A stretch of 64,000 nt of DNA from an uncultured Alistipes sp. GTDB lineage: Bacteria; Bacteroidota; Bacteroidia; Bacteroidales; Rikenellaceae. This document shows positions 11,606 through 19,306 of this stretch, piece after piece; position 1 is the first letter of the stretch; each line of letters starts with the position of its first letter. A model generated the notes under the pieces. That model worked only from the letters and a program-made list of their open reading frames with translations, was not told the origin of the DNA and did not search any database. Made by a program: the position numbers and the translations under genes. The DNA lies in NCBI GenBank assembly GCA_944320685.1, contig CALUIK010000001.1, positions 124,001-188,000 on the forward strand, given 5' to 3'.

Positions 11606-12993
11606 GACTGATACTATTCACACGCCCCGACATATTCGAGGGCGAAGCCGCCGTCATCACGGCCATTATGGAGCGGGGCCTTGAGACGCTGCACCTGCGC
11701 AAGCCCGATACCGCGGACGAGCGCATCGAGCGCCTGATATGCGCCATACCGACCCGATTCCACAGCCGCATAGTGCTTCACGGCGCCTTCCATTTGGCCG
11801 AGCGGTACGGCCTGCGCGGCATACACCTCAACAGCCGCAGCCCCCTGCCGCCGCAGGGATACAAGGGGCAGATCAGCCGTACATGCCATTCGCTGGACGA
11901 AGTGGCGCGGTTCAAGGACGAATGCGACTACGTCACGTTAAGCCCCATCTTCGACAGCATCTCGAAACGCGGTTACGCCGCAGCATTTACTCGCGAACAG
12001 ATCGACGGGGCGCGCCGCGCGGGCCTCATAGACAAGAGCGTCATAGCGCTCGGAGGCATCGACGAGAGCAATATCGCCGCGGTACACGGTATGGGGTTCG
12101 GCGGCGCGGCCCTGCTCGGGGCCGTGTGGAATACGCCCGCACCCGTCGAGGCATTCATGCGCTGCCTCCGCGCGGCAAACGAGGCTGACGGCACCGCACG
12201 GCATCCCGCCGCCGTGCTCTCGATAGCGGGCTCCGACCCCTCGGGCGGCGCAGGCATACAGGCCGACATCAAGGCCATAACCGCGCTGGGGGCATATGCC
12301 GCTACGGCCATAACGGCCGTAACCGTACAGAACACGCTGGGGGTACGGAGCGTCTTCCCCCTGCCACCGCAGGTAGTGGCCGACCAGATCGATGCCGTAA
12401 TGGAGGACATCGAACCGCAGGCCGTGAAGATAGGCATGGTCAATGACGCAGAGATCGTACGCGCCATCGCCGCCGCCATACGCCGTCACTCGCCGCGGTG
12501 GGTGGTATACGACCCCGTGATGGTATCCACAAGCGGACACCGCCTCATCGAGGCGGAGACGACCGAGATCATCGAACGCGAGTTGATGCCATCCGCCACC
12601 CTCGTCACGCCCAACATGAGCGAAGCGGAGGTTTTGTGGCACCGCAACATAACCTCCGTCGCCGATATGGAAGCATCCGCGCGCGACCTCGCGGCACGCT
12701 ACGGCACGGCGGTACTCGTCAAGGGCGGCCATCTGGCCGAAGGCCCCATGTGCGACGTCCTCTGCAGCGACGGACGTATCGAAATGTTCTCCGGCGATAG
12801 GATCGCCACGCGCAACCTCCACGGAACCGGCTGCACTCTCTCGTCGGCAATCGCCACGCTCCTCGCACAAGGGATGCCGCTTGCCGCCGCCGTCGCCGAG
12901 GCCAAACGCTATGTCACCGCCGCCATACGTGCCGGCATCCGCATGCATATAGGTCACGGGAACGGCCCGCTGTGGCACATGGCCGGAAGGTAG
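11602..12993 (+). CDS. thiD: TenI/ThiE-like domain fused to hydroxymethylpyrimidine(-phosphate) kinase ThiD
   Basis: A 463-residue two-domain protein. Residues 1-195 form a TIM barrel like ThiE/TenI (ETLHLRKP, GIHLNSRS, VTLSPIFDSISKRGY, ALGGI) but lack the metal-binding DD motif of true ThiE and have a changed pyrophosphate loop; TenI is a thiazole tautomerase in Bacillus. Residues about 203-463 are ThiD, with SIAGSDPSGGAGIQADIK, DPVMVSTSGHRLI and HGTGCTLSSAIA, which phosphorylates HMP and HMP phosphate. The start overlaps the thiF stop by ATGA. The ThiD function is secure; the role of the N-terminal domain (tautomerase or residual synthase) is inferred. Confidence 0.9.
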   Translation: MRLILFTRPDIFEGEAAVITAIMERGLETLHLRKPDTADERIERLICAIPTRFHSRIVLHGAFHLAERYGLRGIHLNSRSPLPPQGYKGQISRTCHSLDEVARFKDECDYVTLSPIFDSISKRGYAAAFTREQIDGARRAGLIDKSVIALGGIDESNIAAVHGMGFGGAALLGAVWNTPAPVEAFMRCLRAANEADGTARHPAAVLSIAGSDPSGGAGIQADIKAITALGAYAATAITAVTVQNTLGVRSVFPLPPQVVADQIDAVMEDIEPQAVKIGMVNDAEIVRAIAAAIRRHSPRWVVYDPVMVSTSGHRLIEAETTEIIERELMPSATLVTPNMSEAEVLWHRNITSVADMEASARDLAARYGTAVLVKGGHLAEGPMCDVLCSDGRIEMFSGDRIATRNLHGTGCTLSSAIATLLAQGMPLAAAVAEAKRYVTAAIRAGIRMHIGHGNGPLWHMAGR

Positions 12994-13071
12994 CCGGCAT
13001 GGCCCGCCACGCCCGTGTCCGCTCACGGCGGGTGCAGTATGGAGCGCAACACAATATTTTACGTCCTGTTT

Positions 13072-13103
13072 TTTGGAAAAATGAAAATAGCTCCATATAT
13101 TTG
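13072..13103 (+). promoter_or_regulatory. Promoter of tRNA-Ala
   Basis: TTTG at 13072-13075, a 20-bp spacer, then TATATTTG at 13096-13103: a full Bacteroidota promoter. Transcription should start near 13110, five bases before the mature tRNA. Confidence 0.85.
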
Positions 13104-13114
13104 CACCTGCAAAT

Positions 13115-13188
13115 GGGGGATTAGCTCAGTTGGCTAGAGCGTTTGCATGGCATGCAAGAGGTCATCGGTTCGAGCCCGATATTCTCCA
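13115..13188 (+). tRNA. tRNA-Ala (GGC)
   Basis: A 74-base cloverleaf. The acceptor stem (13115-13121 with 13181-13187) has seven pairs including two G-T. The D arm is GCTC/GAGC, and the anticodon stem TTTGC/GCAAG encloses the loop ATGGCAT, giving anticodon GGC after U33. The T arm is ATCGG/CCGAT with loop TTCGAGC. The 3' CCA is not encoded. A promoter and a terminator bracket it as a single-gene unit. Confidence 0.95.
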
Positions 13189-13192
13189 CACG

Positions 13193-13226
13193 ACGGGGCG
13201 CCGCTTTTGCGGCGCCCCGTATTTTG
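13193..13226 (+). terminator. Terminator of tRNA-Ala
   Basis: A perfect 12-bp GC-rich stem (13193-13204 with 13209-13220), a TTTT loop and the tail ATTTTG directly after the tRNA. From here to 13382 I see no gene. Confidence 0.85.
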
Positions 13227-13382
13227 TATCCGCACCTTTCACGAACGGAGAGGAATGCCCTGCCTCCACCCCGCATACCGCAGCCGCGCCGTTCGCGCAA
13301 CTGCCCCGATTAAGCCGTACTACCGCCCGAAAGCGCCGGCATACACCGGCCGCAAACACCCTTCCGGCAGAAGAGGCAAATG

Positions 13383-13769
13383 TCACATCCTCTCCGCAAG
13401 AAGCGGCATCACGCGCCGCATGAGTTCCTCGCGCCGGACCTTCGGCGTTACGGTATTGCGCAGCGTATAGAGATACGACGAGCGTATGAGCCCCCGCACC
13501 AGCGTATCGGGCAGGTCGCCCGCCGCGGCCACGGCACTCCAATACCGTTTGTTGAAGTGCCACGCAGGCGTAATCTCCGGATACCGCTCACGCAACGCCT
13601 CACCCTCGTCGGGATCGTGCTTAACGACAATATAAGTAAAGTTCTCCATATCGGCGCACGCGAACATGCGGCCGCCGATCTTGTATACGAGCGTCGTCTC
13701 GTCGAACGGCGTCGACTCCTCCGCCTCGGGCAGCGAGAGGGCGTATTCCCGAAAGTCCATAATATCCAT
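13383..13769 (-). CDS. MmcQ/YjbR family protein (DUF419)
   Basis: A 128-residue protein of the MmcQ/YjbR family: small CyaY-like double-wing fold proteins, some of which bind DNA. Signature features are REYALSLPEAEESTPFDE, VYKIGGRMFACAD, and the ITPAWHFNKRYWSAV block. The start at MDIMDFREY is preferred; a longer frame would begin upstream of a TACCTTTG -7 box on this strand (13787-13794), so those residues would not be transcribed. MDFREY at 13760 is an alternative start. It is a single-gene unit, divergent from the lipoprotein at 13856. Cellular role unknown. Confidence 0.82.
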   Translation of the reverse strand: MDIMDFREYALSLPEAEESTPFDETTLVYKIGGRMFACADMENFTYIVVKHDPDEGEALRERYPEITPAWHFNKRYWSAVAAAGDLPDTLVRGLIRSSYLYTLRNTVTPKVRREELMRRVMPLLAERM

Positions 13770-13786
13770 AACGCGGCGTTTTATCT

Positions 13787-13794
13787 CAAAGGTA
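13787..13794 (-). promoter_or_regulatory. Promoter -7 box of the MmcQ/YjbR gene
   Basis: TACCTTTG on the minus strand matches TAnnTTTG; transcription would start near 13780, about 11 bases before the chosen ATG. No -33 TTTG is clear. Confidence 0.45.
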
Positions 13795-13855
13795 CACATT
13801 TTGGCACATCGATTGCTCGACTGAAGGCAGAATATCTCAAAAAACGACAGTTTCT

Positions 13856-14431
13856 ATGAAAAAGATTCTACTCTACCTTTCGCTTCTCGCCTTCGCGGCA
13901 ACGGCGCTGGGCTGCTCGCCCCAAGCCAAATGGAATCGTGAACAGAAGAAGGCCATGCACGACGCCCTGCAGGCGTACCGTCAGATGGCGTACCTTCAGG
14001 ATCTGACCGATCCCGAGTTCGTGGTATTCAGCGACGGTGTGGCCGGCACCATCGAGGAGGCATTCCCCGTCTATGCCACATTCATCGAGATGCCCGCCGT
14101 AGACGACACCGTCGACCTTTACGTCATAACCGCCATCGTCGACGAGCTCGACGCCGACGCACACAACATGCGCCACCTCTATCCTTACCAATATCTGGTA
14201 AGCCAAGGCATCCTGCCCGAAGGGCTGACGCACGAACAGCAGGTTGCGTTCTACAAATGTTTCGCTCAGAAGGTAAATGCGCAATACTCGACCATGGACC
14301 AGTTCTTCGCCGCCATCCTTGCCGACACGTCGGATGTCTCGCAGCTGGCACAGTTCCAGCAGCAGTGCGCCGACGACCTGTTCGACTGGGTCGTCGAGAT
14401 AGACGAGGAGGTCGAAGTGACCGAAGATTGA
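13856..14431 (+). CDS. Small exported lipoprotein, unknown function
   Basis: A 191-residue protein with a lipoprotein signal (lipobox ALGC, C20). The mature part is helical and acidic, ending in a run of acidic residues (EIDEEVEVTED). It contains YLQDLTDPEFVVFSDG and VDLYVITAIVDELDADAHNMRHLYPY, which I do not match to a named family. It stands alone, divergent from the MmcQ gene and convergent with the lipid-kinase gene, with a long palindrome behind it. Probably anchored in the inner or outer membrane; no function can be assigned. Confidence 0.7.
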   Translation: MKKILLYLSLLAFAATALGCSPQAKWNREQKKAMHDALQAYRQMAYLQDLTDPEFVVFSDGVAGTIEEAFPVYATFIEMPAVDDTVDLYVITAIVDELDADAHNMRHLYPYQYLVSQGILPEGLTHEQQVAFYKCFAQKVNAQYSTMDQFFAAILADTSDVSQLAQFQQQCADDLFDWVVEIDEEVEVTED

Positions 14432-14456
14432 ACGGCAGCCAAATACAATCCCTCCC

Positions 14457-14506
14457 CCTTCAACGTCAGAGGCGGGCCTTTAAAGGCCCGCCTCTGACGT
14501 TGAAGG
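14457..14506. terminator. 50-bp perfect palindrome between convergent genes
   Basis: 25 bases (14457-14481) are followed directly by their exact reverse complement (14482-14506). The RNA of either strand would fold into a very long hairpin with a TTTAAA tip. It lies between a plus gene ending at 14431 and a minus gene ending at 14522, so it most likely acts as a two-way terminator, although no T run follows on either side. Confidence 0.7.
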
Positions 14507-14521
14507 ATTCTGAAGGGCCCG

Positions 14522-15493
14522 TCACCCTTCCAGAAAGTCCTTGTTCACGATCACCTTCACACAGCGGTGGCGTATTTTGAACTCCAGAGGCGAGCCGCCC
14601 AAAATCTCGCCGTCGACTTCGATAGGCATCTCGGGCGACGACTCGATACGTACATGACGCCCCTGAAAATGGGCCACATGCCCTATCGTGTAGATACTGC
14701 CGTTGAACAGGCGCTTCAGGCGGAACACCATATGCCACCAATGGATGGGGCGTATGAGCGTGATGTCCAGCAGCCCGTCGTCGGCAACCGCCTCCGGAAG
14801 CTGCTGAACGCCGCCGCCGTTGTATTTGCAGACGCCGATGGCGATGCTGAACAGCAGGTTGTTGTGCACAAGTTTGTCATCGACCCACACCTTCACGCCC
14901 GTCGATCGGTAACGGAAATAGCTGCGCAGGATCGACAGCGGATAGAGATGGCGGCCGCGGCGGCCCTTGTTCTTGTAGTGCTGGTAACAGCGTATCACGT
15001 CGGCATCGAACCCCGCGCCGGCCACGTTGGCCATATATCTCATCTGCGGGAAATGCGACTCCTCGTAATAGACCTCGCCCACATCCTGCAGAAATGTATA
15101 CCCTTCACGGATGGCGCGTATAGACTCCGAATAGTGTGTCGGGATACCGAACATGCGCACCCAGTCGTTCCCCGTACCTACTGCCACAACCGACACCGTC
15201 ACCTCGTCGGGCGAAACCGCCTGCTGTATGAACAGGCCGTTCACCACCTCGTGCAACGTGCCGTCGCCGCCGATGACGATAATGCGGCGGTAACCGGCAT
15301 TCACGGCCCGCACCGTCAGTTCCGTCGGATGGTGCTTGTGCTGCGAGAAGACCAACTCGTACGGGATGTCGTTGTCGCGTATGAGTTTCGATATCTGCGG
15401 CAGGTCGATCAGCCCGCGGCCCGACCCGGCCACGGGATTCACTATGACGAACCACTTTTCCGATATGTCGGCAGTCATCTGGCGCAGGGTCAT
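14522..15493 (-). CDS. Diacylglycerol/sphingoid lipid kinase family protein (DAGK catalytic domain)
   Basis: A 323-residue soluble lipid-kinase-fold protein like YegS/DgkB. The nucleotide-binding motifs are NPVAGSGRG, IVIGGDGTLHEVVNG and VGTGNDWVR; the C-terminal beta domain includes IEVDGEILGGSP. It probably phosphorylates diacylglycerol or a sphingoid lipid; Bacteroidota make sphingolipids, so both are possible. The start at 15493 overlaps the pepD stop (ATGA); MTADISEKW at 15478 is an alternative. It is the last gene of the run OMP, phoH, pepD, lipid kinase. Confidence 0.88.
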   Translation of the reverse strand: MTLRQMTADISEKWFVIVNPVAGSGRGLIDLPQISKLIRDNDIPYELVFSQHKHHPTELTVRAVNAGYRRIIVIGGDGTLHEVVNGLFIQQAVSPDEVTVSVVAVGTGNDWVRMFGIPTHYSESIRAIREGYTFLQDVGEVYYEESHFPQMRYMANVAGAGFDADVIRCYQHYKNKGRRGRHLYPLSILRSYFRYRSTGVKVWVDDKLVHNNLLFSIAIGVCKYNGGGVQQLPEAVADDGLLDITLIRPIHWWHMVFRLKRLFNGSIYTIGHVAHFQGRHVRIESSPEMPIEVDGEILGGSPLEFKIRHRCVKVIVNKDFLEG

Positions 15494-16953
15494 CTCTCGG
15501 GGGCGTTTTCGATCGTATGCGTCAGGAAATCGTAGAACCGCTCCACAGAAGCTATCTCGACATTCTCGTCGGGCGAATGCGGGTAGTTGATCGTGGGGCC
15601 GAACGAGATCATGTCGAGATTCGGGTACTTGCCGCCGATGATACCGCACTCCAGACCAGCGTGTATCGCCGTCACGGCGGGGCGTCGCCCGTAGAGCCGC
15701 TCGTACATGCCGATCATGGTCCTGAGTATCGGCGATTCCATGTCGGGGTTCCAGCCGTCATAACCGCCCGAGAACTCCACCTCGGCGCCGGCAAGCGTGA
15801 AGACTGCCTCGATCGAGTCGGCCAGCGCCTCCTTCTCAGAACGCACAGACGATCGCATCAGCATGTTGACTGTCACGGCCTTGCCGTCAGAGACCACGCG
15901 AGCCACGTTGTTCGACGTCTGCACCAGGCCCGCCATTGCCGTCGACATGCGCACCACGCCGTCGGGGCATGCCACCATGGCCGCCATCAGGCGCGCCGCC
16001 GTATCGTCAGGAATGATCCCGCGGCAGGGATCCGTCGCGGAAGCCTCCACGGCAATCGCATCCTCGATGCCGGCGAATTCGGCCGTAACCGCGGCGAGGA
16101 ACTCCGCCGCCGCACTCTTCACCTTCGCGACATCGGTTTCGGGAACCATAATGATGGCCTCGGCCTCGCGCGGGATGGCATTGCGCAGACCGCCGCCGTC
16201 GACCGAGCACAGCTTCATGTCACACAGCCGCGAGACACGACGCAACAGACGGAAAAGCAGGCGGTTGGCATTCGCCCTCTGACATATGATCTGTATGCCC
16301 GAATGCCCGCCCTTGCAACCGCGCACCGAGATGCGCATGGCGGCATAACCCTCGGCGGGGGCCGCGGCAGCCTCATATCGCAGGCACACGTTGGCATCAA
16401 GGCCACCGGCGCAACCTACATAGAGCTCGCCCTCGGTCTCCGAATCGAGATTCAGCAGTATGTCCCCCTTCAGCAGCCCCGGTTTGAGGCCGAACGCACC
16501 GTCCATGCCCGTCTCCTCGGTAGCCGTGAAGAGAGCCTCGATCTCGCCATGCCGGAGCGTGTCGTCAGACATCACGGCCAAAGCCGCCGCCACGCCGATG
16601 CCGTTGTCGGCACCTAAAGTCGTACCGTCGGCCGTTACGCGGTCTCCGTCGATATAGGCGTCTATGGGATCGTTCTCGAAATCGAACACCTTGTCCTTGT
16701 TTTTCTGCGCCACCATATCCACATGCGCCTGAAGAATCAGGCCCTTGCGGTTCTCCATGCCGGCCGTGGCGCCCTTGTGCATGTATACGTTTCCTGCTTC
16801 GTCGACACAATGCTCTATACCATGCCTCTCGGCAAACTCCACCAGATAACGGCGTATCTTCGCCTCGCTGTGCGAGGGGCGCGGAATGCGTACTATCTCC
16901 GCGAAACGGGCCCATACGCTTTCGGGTTTCAATGATTTGAGATTTTTGTCCAT
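15490..16953 (-). CDS. pepD: Aminoacyl-histidine dipeptidase (M20 family, PepD)
   Basis: A 487-residue cytoplasmic metallopeptidase that splits Xaa-His and other dipeptides. M20 metal and catalytic motifs are intact: LQAHVDMV, GTTLGADNGIG, FTATEETGMDG and LNLDSE. The middle lid domain is present and total length matches PepD. No signal peptide. It lies 81 bases after phoH and its stop overlaps the lipid-kinase start. Confidence 0.94.
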   Translation of the reverse strand: MDKNLKSLKPESVWARFAEIVRIPRPSHSEAKIRRYLVEFAERHGIEHCVDEAGNVYMHKGATAGMENRKGLILQAHVDMVAQKNKDKVFDFENDPIDAYIDGDRVTADGTTLGADNGIGVAAALAVMSDDTLRHGEIEALFTATEETGMDGAFGLKPGLLKGDILLNLDSETEGELYVGCAGGLDANVCLRYEAAAAPAEGYAAMRISVRGCKGGHSGIQIICQRANANRLLFRLLRRVSRLCDMKLCSVDGGGLRNAIPREAEAIIMVPETDVAKVKSAAAEFLAAVTAEFAGIEDAIAVEASATDPCRGIIPDDTAARLMAAMVACPDGVVRMSTAMAGLVQTSNNVARVVSDGKAVTVNMLMRSSVRSEKEALADSIEAVFTLAGAEVEFSGGYDGWNPDMESPILRTMIGMYERLYGRRPAVTAIHAGLECGIIGGKYPNLDMISFGPTINYPHSPDENVEIASVERFYDFLTHTIENAPER

Positions 16954-17034
16954 ATTATTCCTGTTTAAGTCCTTGTCTGCAAACTCTTCGCCTCCACATG
17001 CCGCGGCGCATTAGGTCCGGCGCCCGACACGCCG

Positions 17035-18036
17035 CTACTCCGCAGTGCGCGGCCGAATCCCGCCGCCGTTCTCCGCCGCCTCGCGGTCGCTGCGGTCGAA
17101 CGCCTCGACTATATACTTCACCAGATGGTGCCGTACGATGTCGCGGCGGTCGAACTCGACCATCCCGATGCCGTCGATCCCGCGCAGCGTCTCCATGGCC
17201 CGCGTCAGGCCGCTGTCGCTCTTGCGGGGCAGGTCTATCTGCGTCACATCGCCCGTGACGATAAACTTCGCATTGCGGCCCATACGCGTGAGGAACATCT
17301 TTATCTGCGACGAGGTGGTGTTCTGCGCCTCGTCGAGGATGACGAAAGCGTTGTCCAGCGTACGGCCGCGCATGTAGGCCAGCGGCGCGATCTGCACCGT
17401 TCCGTCCTCGAGGTATTTTTGCAGTTTGGCAGCAGGGATCATGTCGTTCAACGCATCGTACAGCGGCTGCAGGTAGGGGTCAAGCTTCTCCTTCATGTCC
17501 CCGGGCAGGAACCCCAGCTTCTCGCCCGCCTCGACGGCCGGCCTCGTGAGGATCACGCGCCGCACCACCCGCTCCTTCAGGGCACGCACCGCCAGCGCTA
17601 TGGCCGTATACGTCTTGCCCGAGCCCGCAGGCCCCACGGCAAAGAGCAGGTCGTTCGTCCCGTACAATTCCACAAGCCGCCGCTGATTCACCGTACGGGC
17701 CCGCACGGCCATGCCGTTGTTGCCGAAAACGATAGTGTCCTTATCGGAGGCCGCCTCCACCCGATCGCTCAAGCCCTCCGAAAAGGCCTGCGAGACAACC
17801 TCACGCGATATGTGCCGATATTTTATATAGTAGTCGATGAGCGCATTCATCTTACGCTCGAAAGCCTCGACGCCGCCCTTCGAGCCGAGCACGCGCAGCG
17901 ACGATCCGCGCGCTACGATCTTCACCGTCGGCGACAGCGCCCGTATCTGCTCCAAATATACATCTTGCGCGCCGTAAAGTTCGCGCGTATCCACCCCCTC
18001 TATGGGAATCAGTTTGTTTATCTCTTCCGAGTCCAT
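17035..18036 (-). CDS. phoH: PhoH-family ATPase
   Basis: A 333-residue protein with an N-terminal region of about 110 residues containing a KH-like segment, and a C-terminal PhoH P-loop ATPase. Walker A is GPAGSGKTYTA and Walker B is FVILDEAQNT. YMRGRTLDN and TGDVTQIDLP are further PhoH hallmarks. Members act in RNA metabolism and ribosome maturation, often beside ybeY, which is not here. I start at MDSEEINKL (18036), 8 bases after the outer-membrane gene; the longer frame would overlap that gene. Confidence 0.9.
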   Translation of the reverse strand: MDSEEINKLIPIEGVDTRELYGAQDVYLEQIRALSPTVKIVARGSSLRVLGSKGGVEAFERKMNALIDYYIKYRHISREVVSQAFSEGLSDRVEAASDKDTIVFGNNGMAVRARTVNQRRLVELYGTNDLLFAVGPAGSGKTYTAIALAVRALKERVVRRVILTRPAVEAGEKLGFLPGDMKEKLDPYLQPLYDALNDMIPAAKLQKYLEDGTVQIAPLAYMRGRTLDNAFVILDEAQNTTSSQIKMFLTRMGRNAKFIVTGDVTQIDLPRKSDSGLTRAMETLRGIDGIGMVEFDRRDIVRHHLVKYIVEAFDRSDREAAENGGGIRPRTAE

Positions 18037-18044
18037 ACTCCCTT

Positions 18045-18686
18045 TCAAAACATATATCTCAAGCCGAGCGTCGCCCAATATGCGTATGCGGATCCCTCGA
18101 CCCCCTCGTAATAGTTGAGCGTACGGCCCATGTTCCCGATAAAACGCGCATCCGCGGCCAGATGCCGCGACAGCCTCACCCCGAGGCCCGCCGCACAGCC
18201 GACCGTCGTGCGCAGGCGCCCGAACTCGATCCGCTCCCCGCCGGCATCGTAACGCCCCGTCCCCGCCAGCGACAGCACGGGGCCTATATCCAGATGCACG
18301 GGTCCCAGACCGCGGAAAGAGAAGAGGAGCGGTATCTCCATCACGCCCGAGCGCACGTCGTGCCCCGCCTCCTCGGAGACTTCAGCGCGTATTTTGTTGA
18401 AGACATACCCCAGTTCCAGTTGCAGGGCATATCGCTCCTGCCAGCAAAGCGACATTACGAGCGCACCGCGGAATCCGAGGCGCGGCGCAAGCGAAAATCC
18501 CTCGGGGGCGGAGACTCCCATGTACGCCGCCGCCAGCGAGATGCCCATCTCCATACGCGCCGTCGGCCGTCGGCCGTAATCCGGCAGATAATAGGCGTCA
18601 TCTCCCTGCGCCCGGCACGCACCGAGGCCGCAGATTATGGCGGCAGCCGCCAGAACAAGATTCCTGCAACCGAACAACCGATTCAT
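18045..18686 (-). CDS. Outer-membrane beta-barrel protein (PorT-like)
   Basis: A 213-residue exported protein: signal peptide ending near CRAQG, then alternating amphipathic strands ending with an aromatic residue (LGLRYMF), as in OmpA/PorT-type eight-stranded barrels. No plug or peptidoglycan-binding domain is seen. It is the first gene of a minus-strand run with phoH, pepD and the lipid kinase, under a good promoter at 18720-18751. Specific function unknown. Confidence 0.75.
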   Translation of the reverse strand: MNRLFGCRNLVLAAAAIICGLGACRAQGDDAYYLPDYGRRPTARMEMGISLAAAYMGVSAPEGFSLAPRLGFRGALVMSLCWQERYALQLELGYVFNKIRAEVSEEAGHDVRSGVMEIPLLFSFRGLGPVHLDIGPVLSLAGTGRYDAGGERIEFGRLRTTVGCAAGLGVRLSRHLAADARFIGNMGRTLNYYEGVEGSAYAYWATLGLRYMF

Positions 18687-18719
18687 ATCCCAAATGCGGA
18701 CAACTACGATTCAAATGTC

Positions 18720-18751
18720 CAAAGATAACCAAAACGCACCGCACAGACAAA
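18720..18751 (-). promoter_or_regulatory. Promoter of the OMP-phoH-pepD operon
   Basis: On the minus strand TTTG (18748-18751), 20 bp, TATCTTTG (18720-18727). Predicted start near 18713 leaves a leader of about 27 bases before the ATG at 18686. Confidence 0.75.
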
Positions 18752-18922
18752 TGAAATTGCATATTTCGGATTCGGCACGTCCCGCCGCCCCCTTTTACCG
18801 CCACGGCAGGCACGAGATCCTGCAAGTGCCGACGGCCGCCCGCCGCGCAACGCCCGCCGCACGCCGTCACGGGACTTCCGCCCGCAGCGCGCGGAATCCC
18901 TCCCCGCGGTCGGGAGGGGGCG

Positions 18923-18945
18923 CCGCATGGGAACCAAAAACCGGC
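18923..18945 (+). repeat. Direct repeat, copy 1
   Basis: 23 bases beginning CCGCATGGGAACC and ending CCGGC; copy 2 at 19052-19074 matches at 22 of 23 positions. The copies are 129 bases apart. Confidence 0.7.
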
Positions 18946-19051
18946 GGCCGCACCCGCAACCATAATGCAAAATCCACATCGCACATGGATTTTTTCCATA
19001 GTAAAAAAGCCAAGCGCCTCCGGCTTCAGACCGGAACATGGCACCGCGCCC

Positions 19052-19074
19052 CCGCATGGAAACCAAAAACCGGC
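19052..19074 (+). repeat. Direct repeat, copy 2
   Basis: Second copy of the 23-base repeat, differing from copy 1 by one G-to-A change. It lies about 115 bases upstream of the SusC promoter, so a regulatory role or a residue of a dispersed repeat are both possible. Confidence 0.7.
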
Positions 19075-19188
19075 CGGTCTATCCCCAAAGGCGCGAAAGA
19101 GCCCCGTCAGGATACGGCGCATACGGTTTTGACCGATTTATTATATTTAATGGGCAAAATTTTACATTTACGGGAGCGGGAGATTTCA

Positions 19189-19196
19189 TAACTTTG
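19189..19196 (+). promoter_or_regulatory. Promoter -7 box of the SusC/SusD operon
   Basis: TAACTTTG fits TAnnTTTG. The -33 position carries only a TTTA-like match. The leader to the susC ATG would be about 100 bases and is A-rich. Confidence 0.55.
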
Positions 19197-19306
19197 TTAA
19201 CGATAAAAACGACTGCTAACATGTAAACGAAAACGAACCGAAAAAAACAAAACAAAATGTTTTACCATCCGCTACAAAAAAACGGACCTAACTTAATCTT
19301 TATTGT

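Larger units (their letters stand above)
18752..19188. other. Gene-free stretch upstream of the SusC locus
   Basis: About 440 bases between divergent transcription units with no convincing gene. Open frames here are GC-driven and give low-complexity peptides. It holds two near-identical 23-base direct repeats (see separate entries). Composition changes to AT-rich after about 19130, toward the SusC promoter. Confidence 0.6.

Noticed and set aside
18598-19122. A minus-strand frame with a repeated GFWFPCG motif
   Set aside because: The peptide repeat only reflects the two 23-base DNA repeats; there is no promoter fit and it overlaps the outer-membrane gene's promoter.
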